DNA of 64,000 nucleotides, from assembly GCA_026399835.1 (NCBI GenBank), contig JAPLQE010000016.1:62001-126000 (forward strand), given 5' to 3'. The notes beneath the pieces are model-generated. The model ran no database searches. It saw nothing but the letters and a program-made list of their open reading frames with translations, and was not told the DNA's origin. Both the position numbers and the translations under genes were made by a program. This document shows, one piece after another, positions 27,546-36,394 of this stretch. The stretch is from Burkholderiales bacterium (GTDB lineage Bacteria > Pseudomonadota > Gammaproteobacteria > Burkholderiales > Burkholderiaceae_E). Each line of letters opens with the position of its first letter. Position 1 is the stretch's first letter.

Positions 27546-28262
27546 ATGGACATCGGTACCGCGGCCTTCTGGCTCGCACTCGGCCAGATCGTGATCGCGG
27601 ACCTGCTTCTGGCGGGCGACAACGCGGTCGTCATCGCACTGGCGGTGCGCTCGCTGCCCGCGGCGCAGCAGAAGAAGGCGATCATATTCGGCACGGTCGC
27701 GGCCGTGGTCATGCGCGTCGCGCTGACGATCGTCGCGGCGCAGCTGCTGACCTTTCCGTATCTGAAGCTGATCGGCGCGGTACTGCTGCTGTACGTCGCG
27801 GTCGGGCTGCTGCTGCCCAACGACCACGACGAGGAGTCGCTGCCGGGGGCGAAGGGTCTGAACGGCTCGATGACTTCGGCGATCCGCACGATCCTGATCG
27901 CCGATCTGGTGATGAGCCTGGACAACGTGATCGCAGTCGCCGCGGCTTCGCGTGGCGACAACACGCTGCTGATCCTGGGCCTGCTGATCTCGATCCCGCT
28001 GGTCGTCTACGGCAGCACGCTGTTGCTCAAGGTCATCGAGCGCTTCCCGGTGATCATCTGGGTCGGGGCGGCGCTGCTGGGGTATGTCGCCGGCGACATC
28101 GCCGTGCACGACCCGGCGATCGAGTCTTGGGTGGCGCAGCAGGCGGCTGTTCTGGGCGTCTCGGTGGCGAACCTAGGGCGCATCGCCGGCCTGGCCGGCG
28201 CGATGTTCGTGCTCGGGCTGTCCAAGGCGATGCTCAAGCGACGCAAGGTCGCCGCGCTCTGA
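27546..28262 (+). CDS. TerC family integral membrane protein (YjbE-like)
   Basis: A 238-residue polytopic membrane protein of the TerC family, whose characterised members export manganese or calcium or metallate secreted enzymes. The two conserved acidic motifs in helices are DLLLAGDNAVVIALA near the N-terminus and IADLVMSLDNVIAVAAA in the middle; their Asp/Asn pairs are the likely metal ligands. Six to seven hydrophobic helices are visible. The start MDIGTAAFW at 27546 follows GGAAAGAG; an upstream in-frame Met lies within the preceding hairpin. Metal specificity is not assigned. Confidence 0.9.
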   Translation: MDIGTAAFWLALGQIVIADLLLAGDNAVVIALAVRSLPAAQQKKAIIFGTVAAVVMRVALTIVAAQLLTFPYLKLIGAVLLLYVAVGLLLPNDHDEESLPGAKGLNGSMTSAIRTILIADLVMSLDNVIAVAAASRGDNTLLILGLLISIPLVVYGSTLLLKVIERFPVIIWVGAALLGYVAGDIAVHDPAIESWVAQQAAVLGVSVANLGRIAGLAGAMFVLGLSKAMLKRRKVAAL

Positions 28263-28410
28263 GAGGCCGTGCGCCGCGGTGCCCCGACGACCGGGGGCCG
28301 CGGTCGCGGTGCGCGTCCGGCAGGAACGGGCGGTGCCGCCGGGCGGGTGCCGTCACCCGTTCGTGATCCAGTTCCTTCGACCTCTCTGCCCGGGCCGATA
28401 GATTGCCCGC

Positions 28411-29232
28411 ATGTCGGGAATCGCTCACGGACTCGAGGCATCGCCCTCGCGCGTGTCGGGCACGCTCGCCGAGGAACTGCAGGCCGCCGTTCCCTGGGCG
28501 ATCGTCACCGACCCCGGGCCTGCGCGCCGCCACAACGAAGATCGCTGCAGCGTCGATGCGCTGCACGGCGTGTTCGCGCTCGCCGACGGCATGGGCGGCT
28601 ACAACGCCGGCGAGGTCGCCGCGGAAATCGCGGTACGCACCGTGTCGCAGCTGCTCGGCGCGCTGCACGGCGCGGGCCTGTCCATACCCGACGCGTTGCA
28701 GCGCGCGGTCGCAGGCGCGCATGCCGGCATCGTCGACTACGCGCATACCCGACCCGAGTGCCTCGGGATGGCGACGACGCTGGTCGCCGCCTCGATCCGC
28801 GACGGCCGGCTGACGGTCGCGCACGTCGGTGACTCGCGGGCCTACCTGCTGCGCGCGGGCATCCTGCGCCGCCTGACGGTCGACCACTCGATCGGCCAGC
28901 GCATGCTCGACGAGGGTCGGCTGAGCGAGGGACAGGTCCGTCGGCTGCCGTCGCGCGGCATCCTGACCCGCGCGCTCGGCATCGAGTCCGAACCGCCGCG
29001 TGCCGACGTGGTGGCGCTCGACTGGCTCGAGGGCGACCTGCTGCTGCTGGCGTCCGACGGCCTCACCGACTCCCTCGACGACGCCGCGCTGGTCGCGATG
29101 CTCGCGCGCCCGGCCGAGTCGCTCGCGGCGCGGGCGCGGGGCCTGGTCGCCTGCGCCCTCGAGCAGGGGTGCACCGACGACGCGACGGTGCTGCTCGCCG
29201 GCGGCGAGCGCGTCGTGCCGCTGTCCCACTGA
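28411..29232 (+). CDS. PP2C-type serine/threonine phosphatase
   Basis: A 273-residue soluble protein phosphatase of the PPM/Stp1 type. Metal and phosphate motifs occur in order: DPGPARRHNEDR, FALADGMGGYNAGEVAAE, GMATTLVAA, VAHVGDSRAYLLR, LLLLASDGLTD and CTDDATVLL, so it should be active with Mn/Mg. The start MSGIAH lies 6 nt after a TAGATT -10-like box (28399-28404), so its mRNA may be nearly leaderless. It is the first of four same-strand genes (phosphatase, FHA protein, adenylate cyclase, phosphodiesterase). No partner kinase is encoded within the window. Confidence 0.93.
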   Translation: MSGIAHGLEASPSRVSGTLAEELQAAVPWAIVTDPGPARRHNEDRCSVDALHGVFALADGMGGYNAGEVAAEIAVRTVSQLLGALHGAGLSIPDALQRAVAGAHAGIVDYAHTRPECLGMATTLVAASIRDGRLTVAHVGDSRAYLLRAGILRRLTVDHSIGQRMLDEGRLSEGQVRRLPSRGILTRALGIESEPPRADVVALDWLEGDLLLLASDGLTDSLDDAALVAMLARPAESLAARARGLVACALEQGCTDDATVLLAGGERVVPLSH

Positions 29233-29274
29233 GCGGCCGCGGCCGCTCCGACTCACCTCACCCCCCGGACCCCC

Positions 29275-29898
29275 ATGCAGCAGCGCGAGACGGCAGCCGT
29301 TCCGAAGCTGGTGCTCAGCACCGGCGATCGGCTGCTGCGCCGGATCGTCATCGACAAGCCCCGGCTGACGATCGGGCGACGCCCGTTCAACGACCTGATG
29401 CTCGACGACCTGACGGTGTCCGGCGAGCATGCGGTGGTCCACACCGCGGCGGGGAGCAGCACGATCCACGACCTGCGCAGCCGCAACGGCACGCTGGTCA
29501 ATGGCGTGCCGGTCATGCAGCGCACGCTCGCCGACGGCGATCGCATCGACATCGGCATCTACCGCCTGCACTACGTGCTCGAGCACGAACCCGCCGAGGG
29601 CGCCGAAGGGTCGTCGCCCGATGGCGGCGCGGCGCCGACGCTGGCGGTGCTGTCCGGCCCCCAGGCCGGCGGCACGGTCCGGCTCGAGCGTCCGATCGTC
29701 AGCATCGCCGACGCGACCGGCCAGGTCGCGGTGGTCGCGCACCGCCGAACCGGCTGGGTGATCACCCACCTCGAGGGGCCGAGCTGTCCGTCGGTGAACG
29801 GCGAGTCGATCGGCCTCACCTCGCATCCGCTGCGTCCCGACGACCTGATCGAACTGGGCGGCTCGATCTTCCGCTTCCAGTCCGACCCCCCTCCCTGA
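29275..29898 (+). CDS. FHA domain protein
   Basis: A 207-residue protein with an N-terminal forkhead-associated domain (about 12-95), which binds phosphothreonine peptides. The phosphopeptide loop residues are present: LTIGRRPFNDLMLDD, VSGEHAVVH and LRSRNGTLVNGVPV. The C-terminal half (about 115-205) looks like a second, degenerate FHA-type beta sandwich, with CPSVNGESIG and HPLRPDDLIELGGSIFRF. It stands between the PP2C phosphatase (42 nt) and the CHASE2 cyclase (10 nt), so it is a natural adaptor for a phosphorylated partner of this cassette. Confidence 0.92.
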   Translation: MQQRETAAVPKLVLSTGDRLLRRIVIDKPRLTIGRRPFNDLMLDDLTVSGEHAVVHTAAGSSTIHDLRSRNGTLVNGVPVMQRTLADGDRIDIGIYRLHYVLEHEPAEGAEGSSPDGGAAPTLAVLSGPQAGGTVRLERPIVSIADATGQVAVVAHRRTGWVITHLEGPSCPSVNGESIGLTSHPLRPDDLIELGGSIFRFQSDPPP

Positions 29899-29908
29899 GC
29901 CCGGGACC

Positions 29909-31930
29909 GTGGCGCTGCGCAACGTCCTCTCGATGCGAACGAGGCGGCTGGTCCTGGGCCTGGGGACGGTCGCGATGGCAGTCGCCTGCGAGCTCGGGAT
30001 GGTGTCGCTGCCGCTGGTCGACACGCTCGATCGCTACCTGTACGACACCCGGCTGAGGCTGCAGCCGGCACGGCCGAACAACCGCGTGCTGATCGTCGAC
30101 ATCGACGAGCGCAGCCTGAGGGAGCAGGGCCGCTGGCCGTGGTCGCGCGAGACCCTCGCGAAGCTGACGACGACGGTCGCGAAGGAGGGCGGGGCGCGTG
30201 CGGTCGGGTTCGACATGGTGTTCGCCGAGCCGCACGCCCAGCAGGATCCGCCGCTGATGCGGGCGCTGGGCGGTGCGCCCGTCGTCCTGGGCTACTACTT
30301 CTCCAGCGAGCTGGGCGCGGTCTCCACCGGCCTGCTGCCGCCGTCGGTGTGGCCGTCCTCGGTGCTCCAGGAGCGCAGGATGTCGGTGACGGCCTGGAAC
30401 GGCTACGGCGCCAACGTCGTGCCGCTGCAGCGCGCCGCGCGCAGCGCCGGCTTCTTCAACCCGGTGGTGGACCGCGACGGCGTGGTGCGCGCGCTGCCGC
30501 TGCTGGCCGAGTACAAGGGTCAGCTCTACGAGTCGCTCGCGGTGGCGATGCTGCGCGTCTACTTCGGCGGCGCGCCGCTCACGCTGCGCTCCGCCGGTCT
30601 GCACGCCGACAGCCTGAGCTTCGGGCCGGGCGGGGGCCTGGCGCGCGTGCCCATCTCCGAGGGGACGACCGCGCTGGTGCCGTTCCAGGGGCGGGGCGGG
30701 GCGTCCGCCTCGCGCTTTCGCTACGTGTCCGCGACCGACGTCCTCGAGGGCCGCATCGAGCCGAGGCTCTTCCGCGACCGGATCGTGCTGATCGGCACCT
30801 CCGCGCCGGGGCTGACCGACCTGCGCGCGACGCCGGTGAGCGAGGTCTATCCCGGCGTCGAGATCCATGCGTCACTGATCGCAGGCGCGCTCGAGGGCAC
30901 GATCCGCACCAAGCCCACCGAGGCACCGGGCATCGCCGCGATCGCCATCGCGGTGGTCGGCGGCCTGGCGGCCCTGGCGATGGCGAGCTCGGGCGTGCTC
31001 GGCATCGCGGCGACGACGATGGTCGGTCTGTCGACGATGTTCGCCTGGAACGCGATCGCCTACGCGAACCTCGGCTGGGTGATCCCGCTCGCCGCGGGCG
31101 TGCTCGCGCTGGCGATGGTCGCGGCGATCAACCTGGTGGCGGGCTACGTGACCGAGGGCCGGTCGCGGCGCGCGGTGATCGGGCTGTTCGGCCAGTACGT
31201 CGCGCCGCAACTGGTCGAGCGGATGGCCCACGACCCGGACAACGTCCCGCTCGAGAGCCGCAACAAGGAGCTGACCATCCTGTTCGCCGACATCCGCGGC
31301 TTCACGCGGATGGCCGAGAACATGGATCCGCAGCAGCTGCGCGACTACCTGAACCGATTCCTCACCGCGATGACCGAGGTGATCCACGCCTACAACGGCA
31401 CGGTCGACAAGTACATCGGCGATGCGGTGATGGCCTTCTGGGGCGCGCCGGTCGACGATCCGATGCACGCCGACCATGCGGTGGCCGCGGCGATCGCGAT
31501 GCAGCGCGAGGTGACCCGGCTCAACCGCGAGTTCGAGGCGCACGGCTGGCCGCCGCTGGTGGTCGGCATCGGCATCAACACCGGCGTGGTCCGGGTCGGT
31601 GACATGGGCTCGCGGCTGCGCCGCGCGTACACGGTGATCGGCGACGCGGTGAACCTCGCCTCGCGGCTCGAAGGCCTGTCGAAGAAGTTCGACCTGCCGA
31701 TCGTGATCGGCGACGCGACGCGACGCGCGGTCCGCGCGATCGCGCTGCAGTACGTCGCGCAGTCGGAGGTCTACGGCCGCACCGAGCCGGTGAAGGTCTG
31801 GCAGCCGGTGCCGCCGGACCCGATGGGCTATGCGCCGCCGCCGCTCGATGCGGTCGCGACGGCCGCGGTCGCGGTGGCTGCCGCCGCGGCGGCGCCGCTG
31901 CCCGCGCCCAGCCGGGCGCCGATCGCATGA
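29909..31930 (+). CDS. CHASE2-domain class III adenylate cyclase
   Basis: A 673-residue membrane cyclase. A first transmembrane helix (about 12-32) leads into an extracytoplasmic CHASE2 sensor domain (about 35-320: IVDIDERSLREQGRWPW, GFDMVFAEPH). Three helices follow (about 340-425), then a cytoplasmic class III cyclase domain (about 440-625). Catalytic residues are seen: metal Asp461 in LFADIRGFT, base-recognising Lys501 in VDKYIGD and metal Asp505 in GDAVMAFWGAP, plus YTVIGDAVNLASRLE. Lys501 favours ATP, so the product is probably cAMP. A low-complexity Ala-rich tail ends the protein. The start is GTG; an ATG 8 codons on is possible. It overlaps the phosphodiesterase gene by ATGA. Confidence 0.93.
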   Translation: MALRNVLSMRTRRLVLGLGTVAMAVACELGMVSLPLVDTLDRYLYDTRLRLQPARPNNRVLIVDIDERSLREQGRWPWSRETLAKLTTTVAKEGGARAVGFDMVFAEPHAQQDPPLMRALGGAPVVLGYYFSSELGAVSTGLLPPSVWPSSVLQERRMSVTAWNGYGANVVPLQRAARSAGFFNPVVDRDGVVRALPLLAEYKGQLYESLAVAMLRVYFGGAPLTLRSAGLHADSLSFGPGGGLARVPISEGTTALVPFQGRGGASASRFRYVSATDVLEGRIEPRLFRDRIVLIGTSAPGLTDLRATPVSEVYPGVEIHASLIAGALEGTIRTKPTEAPGIAAIAIAVVGGLAALAMASSGVLGIAATTMVGLSTMFAWNAIAYANLGWVIPLAAGVLALAMVAAINLVAGYVTEGRSRRAVIGLFGQYVAPQLVERMAHDPDNVPLESRNKELTILFADIRGFTRMAENMDPQQLRDYLNRFLTAMTEVIHAYNGTVDKYIGDAVMAFWGAPVDDPMHADHAVAAAIAMQREVTRLNREFEAHGWPPLVVGIGINTGVVRVGDMGSRLRRAYTVIGDAVNLASRLEGLSKKFDLPIVIGDATRRAVRAIALQYVAQSEVYGRTEPVKVWQPVPPDPMGYAPPPLDAVATAAVAVAAAAAAPLPAPSRAPIA

Positions 31931-32691
31931 AGCTGCGCGTGCTCGGCTGCAGCGGCGGGATCGGTGCGCGGGCGCGCACGACCTCCTTCCTCGTCGACGA
32001 GGACATCCTCATCGACGCCGGCACCGGCGTGGAGGACCTGTCGGTCGAGGAGCTCGAGCGGATCGACCATGTGTTCCTCACGCATTCGCACCTGGACCAC
32101 GTGCTCGCGCTGCCGCTGCTGGTCGACTCGGTGGGCGCGCGACGCAGCCGCCCGATCGTCGTTCACGCGCTGCCCGAGACGATCGCGGCGCTGCGCCAGC
32201 ACATCTTCAACTGGGTGATCTGGCCGGACTTCACCGAGATCCCGCACTACGACCGTCCGTGGATGGTCTTCGAGCCGATGGCGCTCGGCGCGACGGTCAC
32301 CGTCGGCGAACGCTCGATCCGCAGCATCCCGGCCAACCATACGGTGCCCGCCGTGGGCTTCCACGTGTTCGGCGAGACCGGCTCGCTGGTGTTCTCCGGC
32401 GACAGCTGGCCCACCGACGAGTTCTGGCGCGTGGTCAACGGCATCCGCGACCTGCGCCACCTGATCATCGAGACCGCGTTCTCCAACAAGGAGCGCGACC
32501 TCGCGATCATCGCGAAGCACCTGTATCCGATCGAGCTCGGCGAGCAGCTGCAGCGGCTGCGCAGCGCGCCGCAGGTGCTGGTCACGCACCTCAAGCCCTC
32601 GGACGCGGACACCATCGCCCGCGAGATCCAGGCCTGGGCGGGCCGCTCGCAGCCCCGGCTGCTCGAACGCGGCCAGCTCCTCGAGTTCTGA
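31927..32691 (+). CDS. Metallo-beta-lactamase-fold phosphodiesterase, class II cAMP-PDE-like
   Basis: A 254-residue hydrolase of the metallo-beta-lactamase fold. The metal motif is THSHLDHV, with further ligands in IPANHTVPAVGF, VFSGDSW and THLKPSD. The gene order right behind an adenylate cyclase, with an ATGA overlap, and the resemblance to class II cyclic-nucleotide phosphodiesterases (yeast Pde1 type) suggest cAMP breakdown. That substrate is inference; RNase Z-like or other phosphodiester substrates are alternatives. It closes the PP2C-FHA-cyclase cassette. Confidence 0.85.
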   Translation: MKLRVLGCSGGIGARARTTSFLVDEDILIDAGTGVEDLSVEELERIDHVFLTHSHLDHVLALPLLVDSVGARRSRPIVVHALPETIAALRQHIFNWVIWPDFTEIPHYDRPWMVFEPMALGATVTVGERSIRSIPANHTVPAVGFHVFGETGSLVFSGDSWPTDEFWRVVNGIRDLRHLIIETAFSNKERDLAIIAKHLYPIELGEQLQRLRSAPQVLVTHLKPSDADTIAREIQAWAGRSQPRLLERGQLLEF

Positions 32692-32813
32692 ACGGTGCCC
32701 GTCCGGGTGCCGTGATGCGTCCCCTTCTGGATGCGAGAGGTCGCCGGTCGCCCGGCGCATCCGGCCGTTCACGCGCCGTTGCGACGAATTGTGGCGCACG
32801 CATGCCGCAGTTC

Positions 32814-32863
32814 GTGACGCATCGCGTCACCTGCGCATCACGCGGGGTGACGGATCGCGTCAC
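32814..32863. promoter_or_regulatory. Two operator-like palindromes upstream of the pilin promoter
   Basis: GTGACGC-ATC-GCGTCAC (32814-32830) is a perfect 7-bp inverted repeat, and GTGACGG-ATC-GCGTCAC (32847-32863) differs at one base. Their centres are 33 bp apart, about three helical turns. They stand about 115-150 bp upstream of the sigma-54 promoter, the usual distance for enhancer sites of a PilR-type activator. The binding protein is inferred, not known. Confidence 0.55.
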
Positions 32864-32959
32864 CCGGCCGACGCGCTGTTGCATCGCGGTTTGCCGCTCG
32901 TGGGCCCGCCCCGTCCGTTCGTCCCCCACTGGCCGCGCAACGCGTGATGGATGTCACGC

Positions 32960-32975
32960 TGGCATGGAAGTGGCT
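32960..32975 (+). promoter_or_regulatory. Sigma-54 (RpoN) promoter of the pilin genes
   Basis: TGGCATGGAAGTGGCT fits the -24/-12 consensus TGGCACG-N4-TTGCW with the invariant GG and GC at correct spacing and two mismatches. It lies about 60 nt before the first pilin ATG. RpoN control of pilA by PilS-PilR is established in related bacteria. Confidence 0.7.
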
Positions 32976-33036
32976 CTAGTCACTTCGTCCACCGCGGCGG
33001 TCGCGGTCCGGTACATTCCCAACGGAGCAGTCTGAA

Positions 33037-33483
33037 ATGATCAAGCAAGCGCAGAAAGGTTTCACCCTCATCGAACTGATGATCGTCGTGGCGATCATCG
33101 GCATCCTGGCCGCGGTGGCCATCCCGGCGTACCAGGACTACACGGTGCGTGCTCGCGTGTCGGAAGGCATGGGGCTGGCAGCCAGCGCGAAGGCGGCCGT
33201 GGAGGAGAACGCGATCAACGCCAATTCGAGCCTGTCCCTCGGCTGGACCTCGCCGACCGCCACGACGAACGTGAGCTCGATCGCCATCGATGGCACCAAC
33301 GGCGAGATCACCGTGTCCTACACGGCGCGCGTTGCCGTCACGTCCGCCAACACGCTCATCATGGTCCCGCGATCGGCTGGCTCCGCGCTCGCGGTCAGCG
33401 CCGTGCCGACCGGCGGCAGCATCAACTGGACGTGCACCGGCGGCACCCTGGCCACCAAGAACCGTCCGGCCAGCTGCCGCTGA
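33037..33483 (+). CDS. pilA: Type IV major pilin-like protein, copy 1
   Basis: A 148-residue class IVa prepilin. The prepilin peptidase site is MIKQAQKG followed by [20 protein letters not shown], with Glu5 of the mature protein present. The C-terminal disulfide loop is bounded by the Cys in WTCTGGT and the Cys in PASCR. The product would be exported, cleaved and methylated by PilD and assembled into pili. It is expressed from an RpoN-type promoter and precedes a second pilin whose N-terminal coding region is almost identical. Confidence 0.95.
   Translation: MIKQAQKGFTLIELMIVVAIIGILAAVAIPAYQDYTVRARVSEGMGLAASAKAAVEENAINANSSLSLGWTSPTATTNVSSIAIDGTNGEITVSYTARVAVTSANTLIMVPRSAGSALAVSAVPTGGSINWTCTGGTLATKNRPASCR
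33104..33167 (+). repeat. 64-bp exact repeat shared by the two pilin genes (copy 1)
   Basis: This 64-bp stretch is identical to 33717-33780 in the second pilin. The wider region (about 33059-33200 against 33672-33813) differs at only a few positions, mostly synonymous. Beyond it the genes diverge strongly. Confidence 0.9.
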
Positions 33484-33643
33484 CGCAAGGGCGTCGCGCG
33501 CGGACGGAATCGACCGACTGAACCGTAGGCATGCTGGAGGGAGCCGGAGCGATCCGGCCCTGCTCCAGGCGCCGACGGCTCGCGACAATCCCTTCTCGCC
33601 TCGCGCACGAACTCACTCTCTTACCAACCGAGTCACCTTGGCG

Positions 33644-34084
33644 ATGCGATCCGAAGCCCCCCGCCAGCGAGGGTTCACCCTGATCGAGCTGATGATCGTC
33701 GTGGCGATCATCGGCGTCCTGGCCGCGGTGGCCATCCCGGCGTACCAGGACTACACGGTGCGTGCTCGCGTGTCGGAAGGTCTGAAGCTGGCAGCCGGCG
33801 CGAAGACGATCATCCCCGAGAACGCGATGAACGCCGCCACCTTCGACCGAGGCTGGTATTCCCCGGAAGCGACGGTCAACGTGTCCTCGCTCGCGATCGA
33901 CAACACGAACGGACGCGTGACGATCACGTACACCGCCCGAGCCGGCAACGGCACCTTGGTGCTGGTGCCGACATCGGGTGGCGCGGTGCTCGCCGACGGC
34001 GTGGTGCCCACGGGCGGCTCCATCGAATGGTCCTGCACCCAGGGCACGGTCGCTGCGAGGTACCGGCCGGCGAGCTGCCGCTGA
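33644..34084 (+). CDS. Type IV pilin-like protein, copy 2
   Basis: A 146-residue prepilin with leader [10 protein letters not shown] before [20 protein letters not shown]. The C-terminal half differs from copy 1 but keeps the same plan: a beta-sheet region with [32 protein letters not shown] and terminal PASCR, so the disulfide loop is preserved. The ATG at 33644 was chosen; the longer frame reads back into copy 1. The two pilins are separated by 160 nt in which no clear promoter was seen. A glycosyltransferase-like gene begins 4 nt after its stop. Confidence 0.93.
   Translation: MRSEAPRQRGFTLIELMIVVAIIGVLAAVAIPAYQDYTVRARVSEGLKLAAGAKTIIPENAMNAATFDRGWYSPEATVNVSSLAIDNTNGRVTITYTARAGNGTLVLVPTSGGAVLADGVVPTGGSIEWSCTQGTVAARYRPASCR
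33717..33780 (+). repeat. 64-bp exact repeat shared by the two pilin genes (copy 2)
   Basis: Second copy of the repeat at 33104-33167, offset by 613 bp. It encodes the hydrophobic pilin stem and the start of the globular domain. Confidence 0.9.
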
Positions 34085-34088
34085 TGCG

Positions 34089-36215
34089 GTGAGGCCGACC
34101 CGCCCCGGTGCCTGGCTGACCGCGGCCGTCCCGCTGCTGGCGGCGGTACTCGCCAGCGTCGCGTGGTGCCTGCACGCAGGCCCCTCGTGGAGCTGGGACC
34201 GCGGCCATTACCACGCGTACGCCGGCCATGCGTGGCTGAGTGAGCTCGCTGGCCAGGGGCTGCTGCCCGCGGGCGGTCAGGGCCTGCTCAATCCGCTGGG
34301 TTACGTGCCGCAGGCGATGCTCGCCGCCGCGGGCTGGAGCCCGGCGTGGGTCGCGGCCGCGACCGCGGCGTTCCAGGCCGCGGCCGTCTGGATGGTCTGG
34401 CTGATCGCACGCGACCGGTCGCCGCGCGCGGACCTGCACCTGCCGGCCGCGCTGCTGGCCTTCCTCACGCCGCTGTACCTGTCGCAGCTGGGCAGCAGCT
34501 ACATCGACGTCAGTTCGGGCGTCGGCGTGCTGCTCGGCGTGTGGGCGTGCCGGCGAGGCGCCGACCCGCGCCGCGGCGCGCTCGCGTTCGTCGCGCTCGG
34601 CGGCCTCGCGATGGGCGCGGCGACGGGCCTGAAGCTCAGCAACGCGGTCCCGGCCGCGCTCGCCGCGATCCTCTTCGCCGGCGCGATGTACGGGCGCGGC
34701 CTGCGGGCTGCGGCCACGGGCCTCCTGCTCTCGCCGCTCGTCTACGGCGTGTCGGCGATCGCGGGCATGGCGGTCACCTACGGCGGCTGGGGCACGATGC
34801 TGTTCCGGCGCCATGGCAACCCGTTCTTCCCGGCGTTCGACCATCTGTTCAATCCGGTGGCGATCGCGGCTCCGGTCCCGGCTGCGGCTGCGGCGGCTGC
34901 CGACGCGGCGGCGGTCGGCGGCGGCTGGGCGCAGGCCCTCGTCGAGCGCCTGGCCGGGCTGGTGCGCCTGTCCGGCGGGCGCTTCGTGCCGCAGTCGTTC
35001 GAGGAGGCGCTGTCGCTGCCCTGGCGCATCGCGGACCCGAGCCTGCCTGCCAACCAGGCCTACGTCGAATGGCATGCGCCGGACCCCCGACTGGCGGTGC
35101 TGCTCGTGCTGCTCGCCTGCGTGGGGGCGGGCCTGCTGCTGCGGGTCGCGCGCACGCCCGCCTCCGGGCCGGCGCCGGGTGCCGCGGCCCGCATGGATCC
35201 GCGTCTGACGGGCTTCGTCCTCGCCTGGCTGGCGGCCTGGACCTTCACGTCGTCCAACGGGCGCTACGGCATCGTGCTGCTGATGCTGGCGTCCGTGCCG
35301 ATCGTGCAGGCGGTCCACGTGCTGCGGGCGCCTGGCCGCGCACGCCATGCGGCGCTGGTCGCGCTGCTCGCGCTGCAGGCGGTGTTCGCGCTGGCACTGC
35401 AGGAGCGCGGCGACCAGGCCTCGGGCAGCGGATGGCGCGACGCCGCGCTGCAGGCGGACGTCCCGGCGGCGCTGCGCGATCGGCCGACCCTGCACGTGGT
35501 GCCGACGAACTTCTCGTGGTCCTACCTGCTGCCGCGGCTGCATCCGCGCAGCACGCTGCTCAACCTGAGCGCGATGTGTCGCGGCGACCGCTGCCATCCC
35601 GAGGTCGGCATCGCGCGCGCGCGCGCCCTGCTCGACACCTGGCAGGGTTCGGTGCGGGTGCTGGTCGCGGCGACCGTGCTGGACGGCGGGGCGGGCGGGA
35701 TCGATGCCGGCACGCGGGCCGCGCTCGACATGCAGCTCGCCGAGCTGGACCTGCGCATCGCCCCGGGACGTTGCGAGTCCATCGCGGTCCGTCCGATGTT
35801 CGGGGACACATGGATGGTCGAGACGGTCGCGTCGGGCTTCGAGCGCACGCCGTCGCGCTTCGGCGTGAGCTGCCCGCTCGAGCCGGCACCGGGGGCGGCG
35901 GCCGTCGCACGCGTCGAGCGCGATCGGCACGCGGCGGTGTTCGCGGCGCTGGCGACGGCCTGCCCGCGCGAGCTGGGTGGCGCGGCCGGCCCCATCGAGT
36001 GGATCGACGCGGGCCGCTGGCGGCAGCTCTACCCGATGCGCGACATCCGCATCGACATCCGGGGCGAGCAGGTCAGCGCGACCCGGCTGCAGCGCTCCAG
36101 GCGCGTGCTCGGCACGGTCGGGGACCTTCGCGCCGGCTGGTCCCCCCTGCGCTGCGCCGAACTCGTCTGGCCGGGCGACGACCGCGCGGCGCTGCGAACC
36201 GACTCCGGTCCCTGA
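34089..36215 (+). CDS. Large polytopic membrane protein, GT-C/PMT-like glycosyltransferase candidate
   Basis: A 708-residue inner-membrane protein with about ten hydrophobic helices up to residue 450 and a C-terminal periplasmic-type domain with several cysteines (for example AMCRGDRCHPEV, RFGVSCPLE). The first loop carries WDRGHYHAYAGHAW, reminiscent of the acidic catalytic loop of GT-C glycosyltransferases, followed by LLNPLGYVPQ. It begins at GTG, 4 nt after the second pilin stop, so it is translationally coupled to the pilins. A role in pilin or surface glycan modification is inferred from context only; it is not clearly PilO/TfpO or TfpW. Confidence 0.7.
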   Translation: MRPTRPGAWLTAAVPLLAAVLASVAWCLHAGPSWSWDRGHYHAYAGHAWLSELAGQGLLPAGGQGLLNPLGYVPQAMLAAAGWSPAWVAAATAAFQAAAVWMVWLIARDRSPRADLHLPAALLAFLTPLYLSQLGSSYIDVSSGVGVLLGVWACRRGADPRRGALAFVALGGLAMGAATGLKLSNAVPAALAAILFAGAMYGRGLRAAATGLLLSPLVYGVSAIAGMAVTYGGWGTMLFRRHGNPFFPAFDHLFNPVAIAAPVPAAAAAAADAAAVGGGWAQALVERLAGLVRLSGGRFVPQSFEEALSLPWRIADPSLPANQAYVEWHAPDPRLAVLLVLLACVGAGLLLRVARTPASGPAPGAAARMDPRLTGFVLAWLAAWTFTSSNGRYGIVLLMLASVPIVQAVHVLRAPGRARHAALVALLALQAVFALALQERGDQASGSGWRDAALQADVPAALRDRPTLHVVPTNFSWSYLLPRLHPRSTLLNLSAMCRGDRCHPEVGIARARALLDTWQGSVRVLVAATVLDGGAGGIDAGTRAALDMQLAELDLRIAPGRCESIAVRPMFGDTWMVETVASGFERTPSRFGVSCPLEPAPGAAAVARVERDRHAAVFAALATACPRELGGAAGPIEWIDAGRWRQLYPMRDIRIDIRGEQVSATRLQRSRRVLGTVGDLRAGWSPLRCAELVWPGDDRAALRTDSGP

Positions 36216-36394
36216 CCCGTGGGTGGGATGCCGCGCCCCGGCGCATCCGGGCCGCGGCGCGCCTACGCGGGTCCGGCCTGCGGGGACCGGGCGTCGCCGG
36301 GCCGCATCGCCGCGGCGCCGTCCGTCGCGGCAATCGCCGCGTCCGTCCCGTCCGGCCACGGGCGACCGCTCTGCCTTCGTATCCTCGGTGCGCG

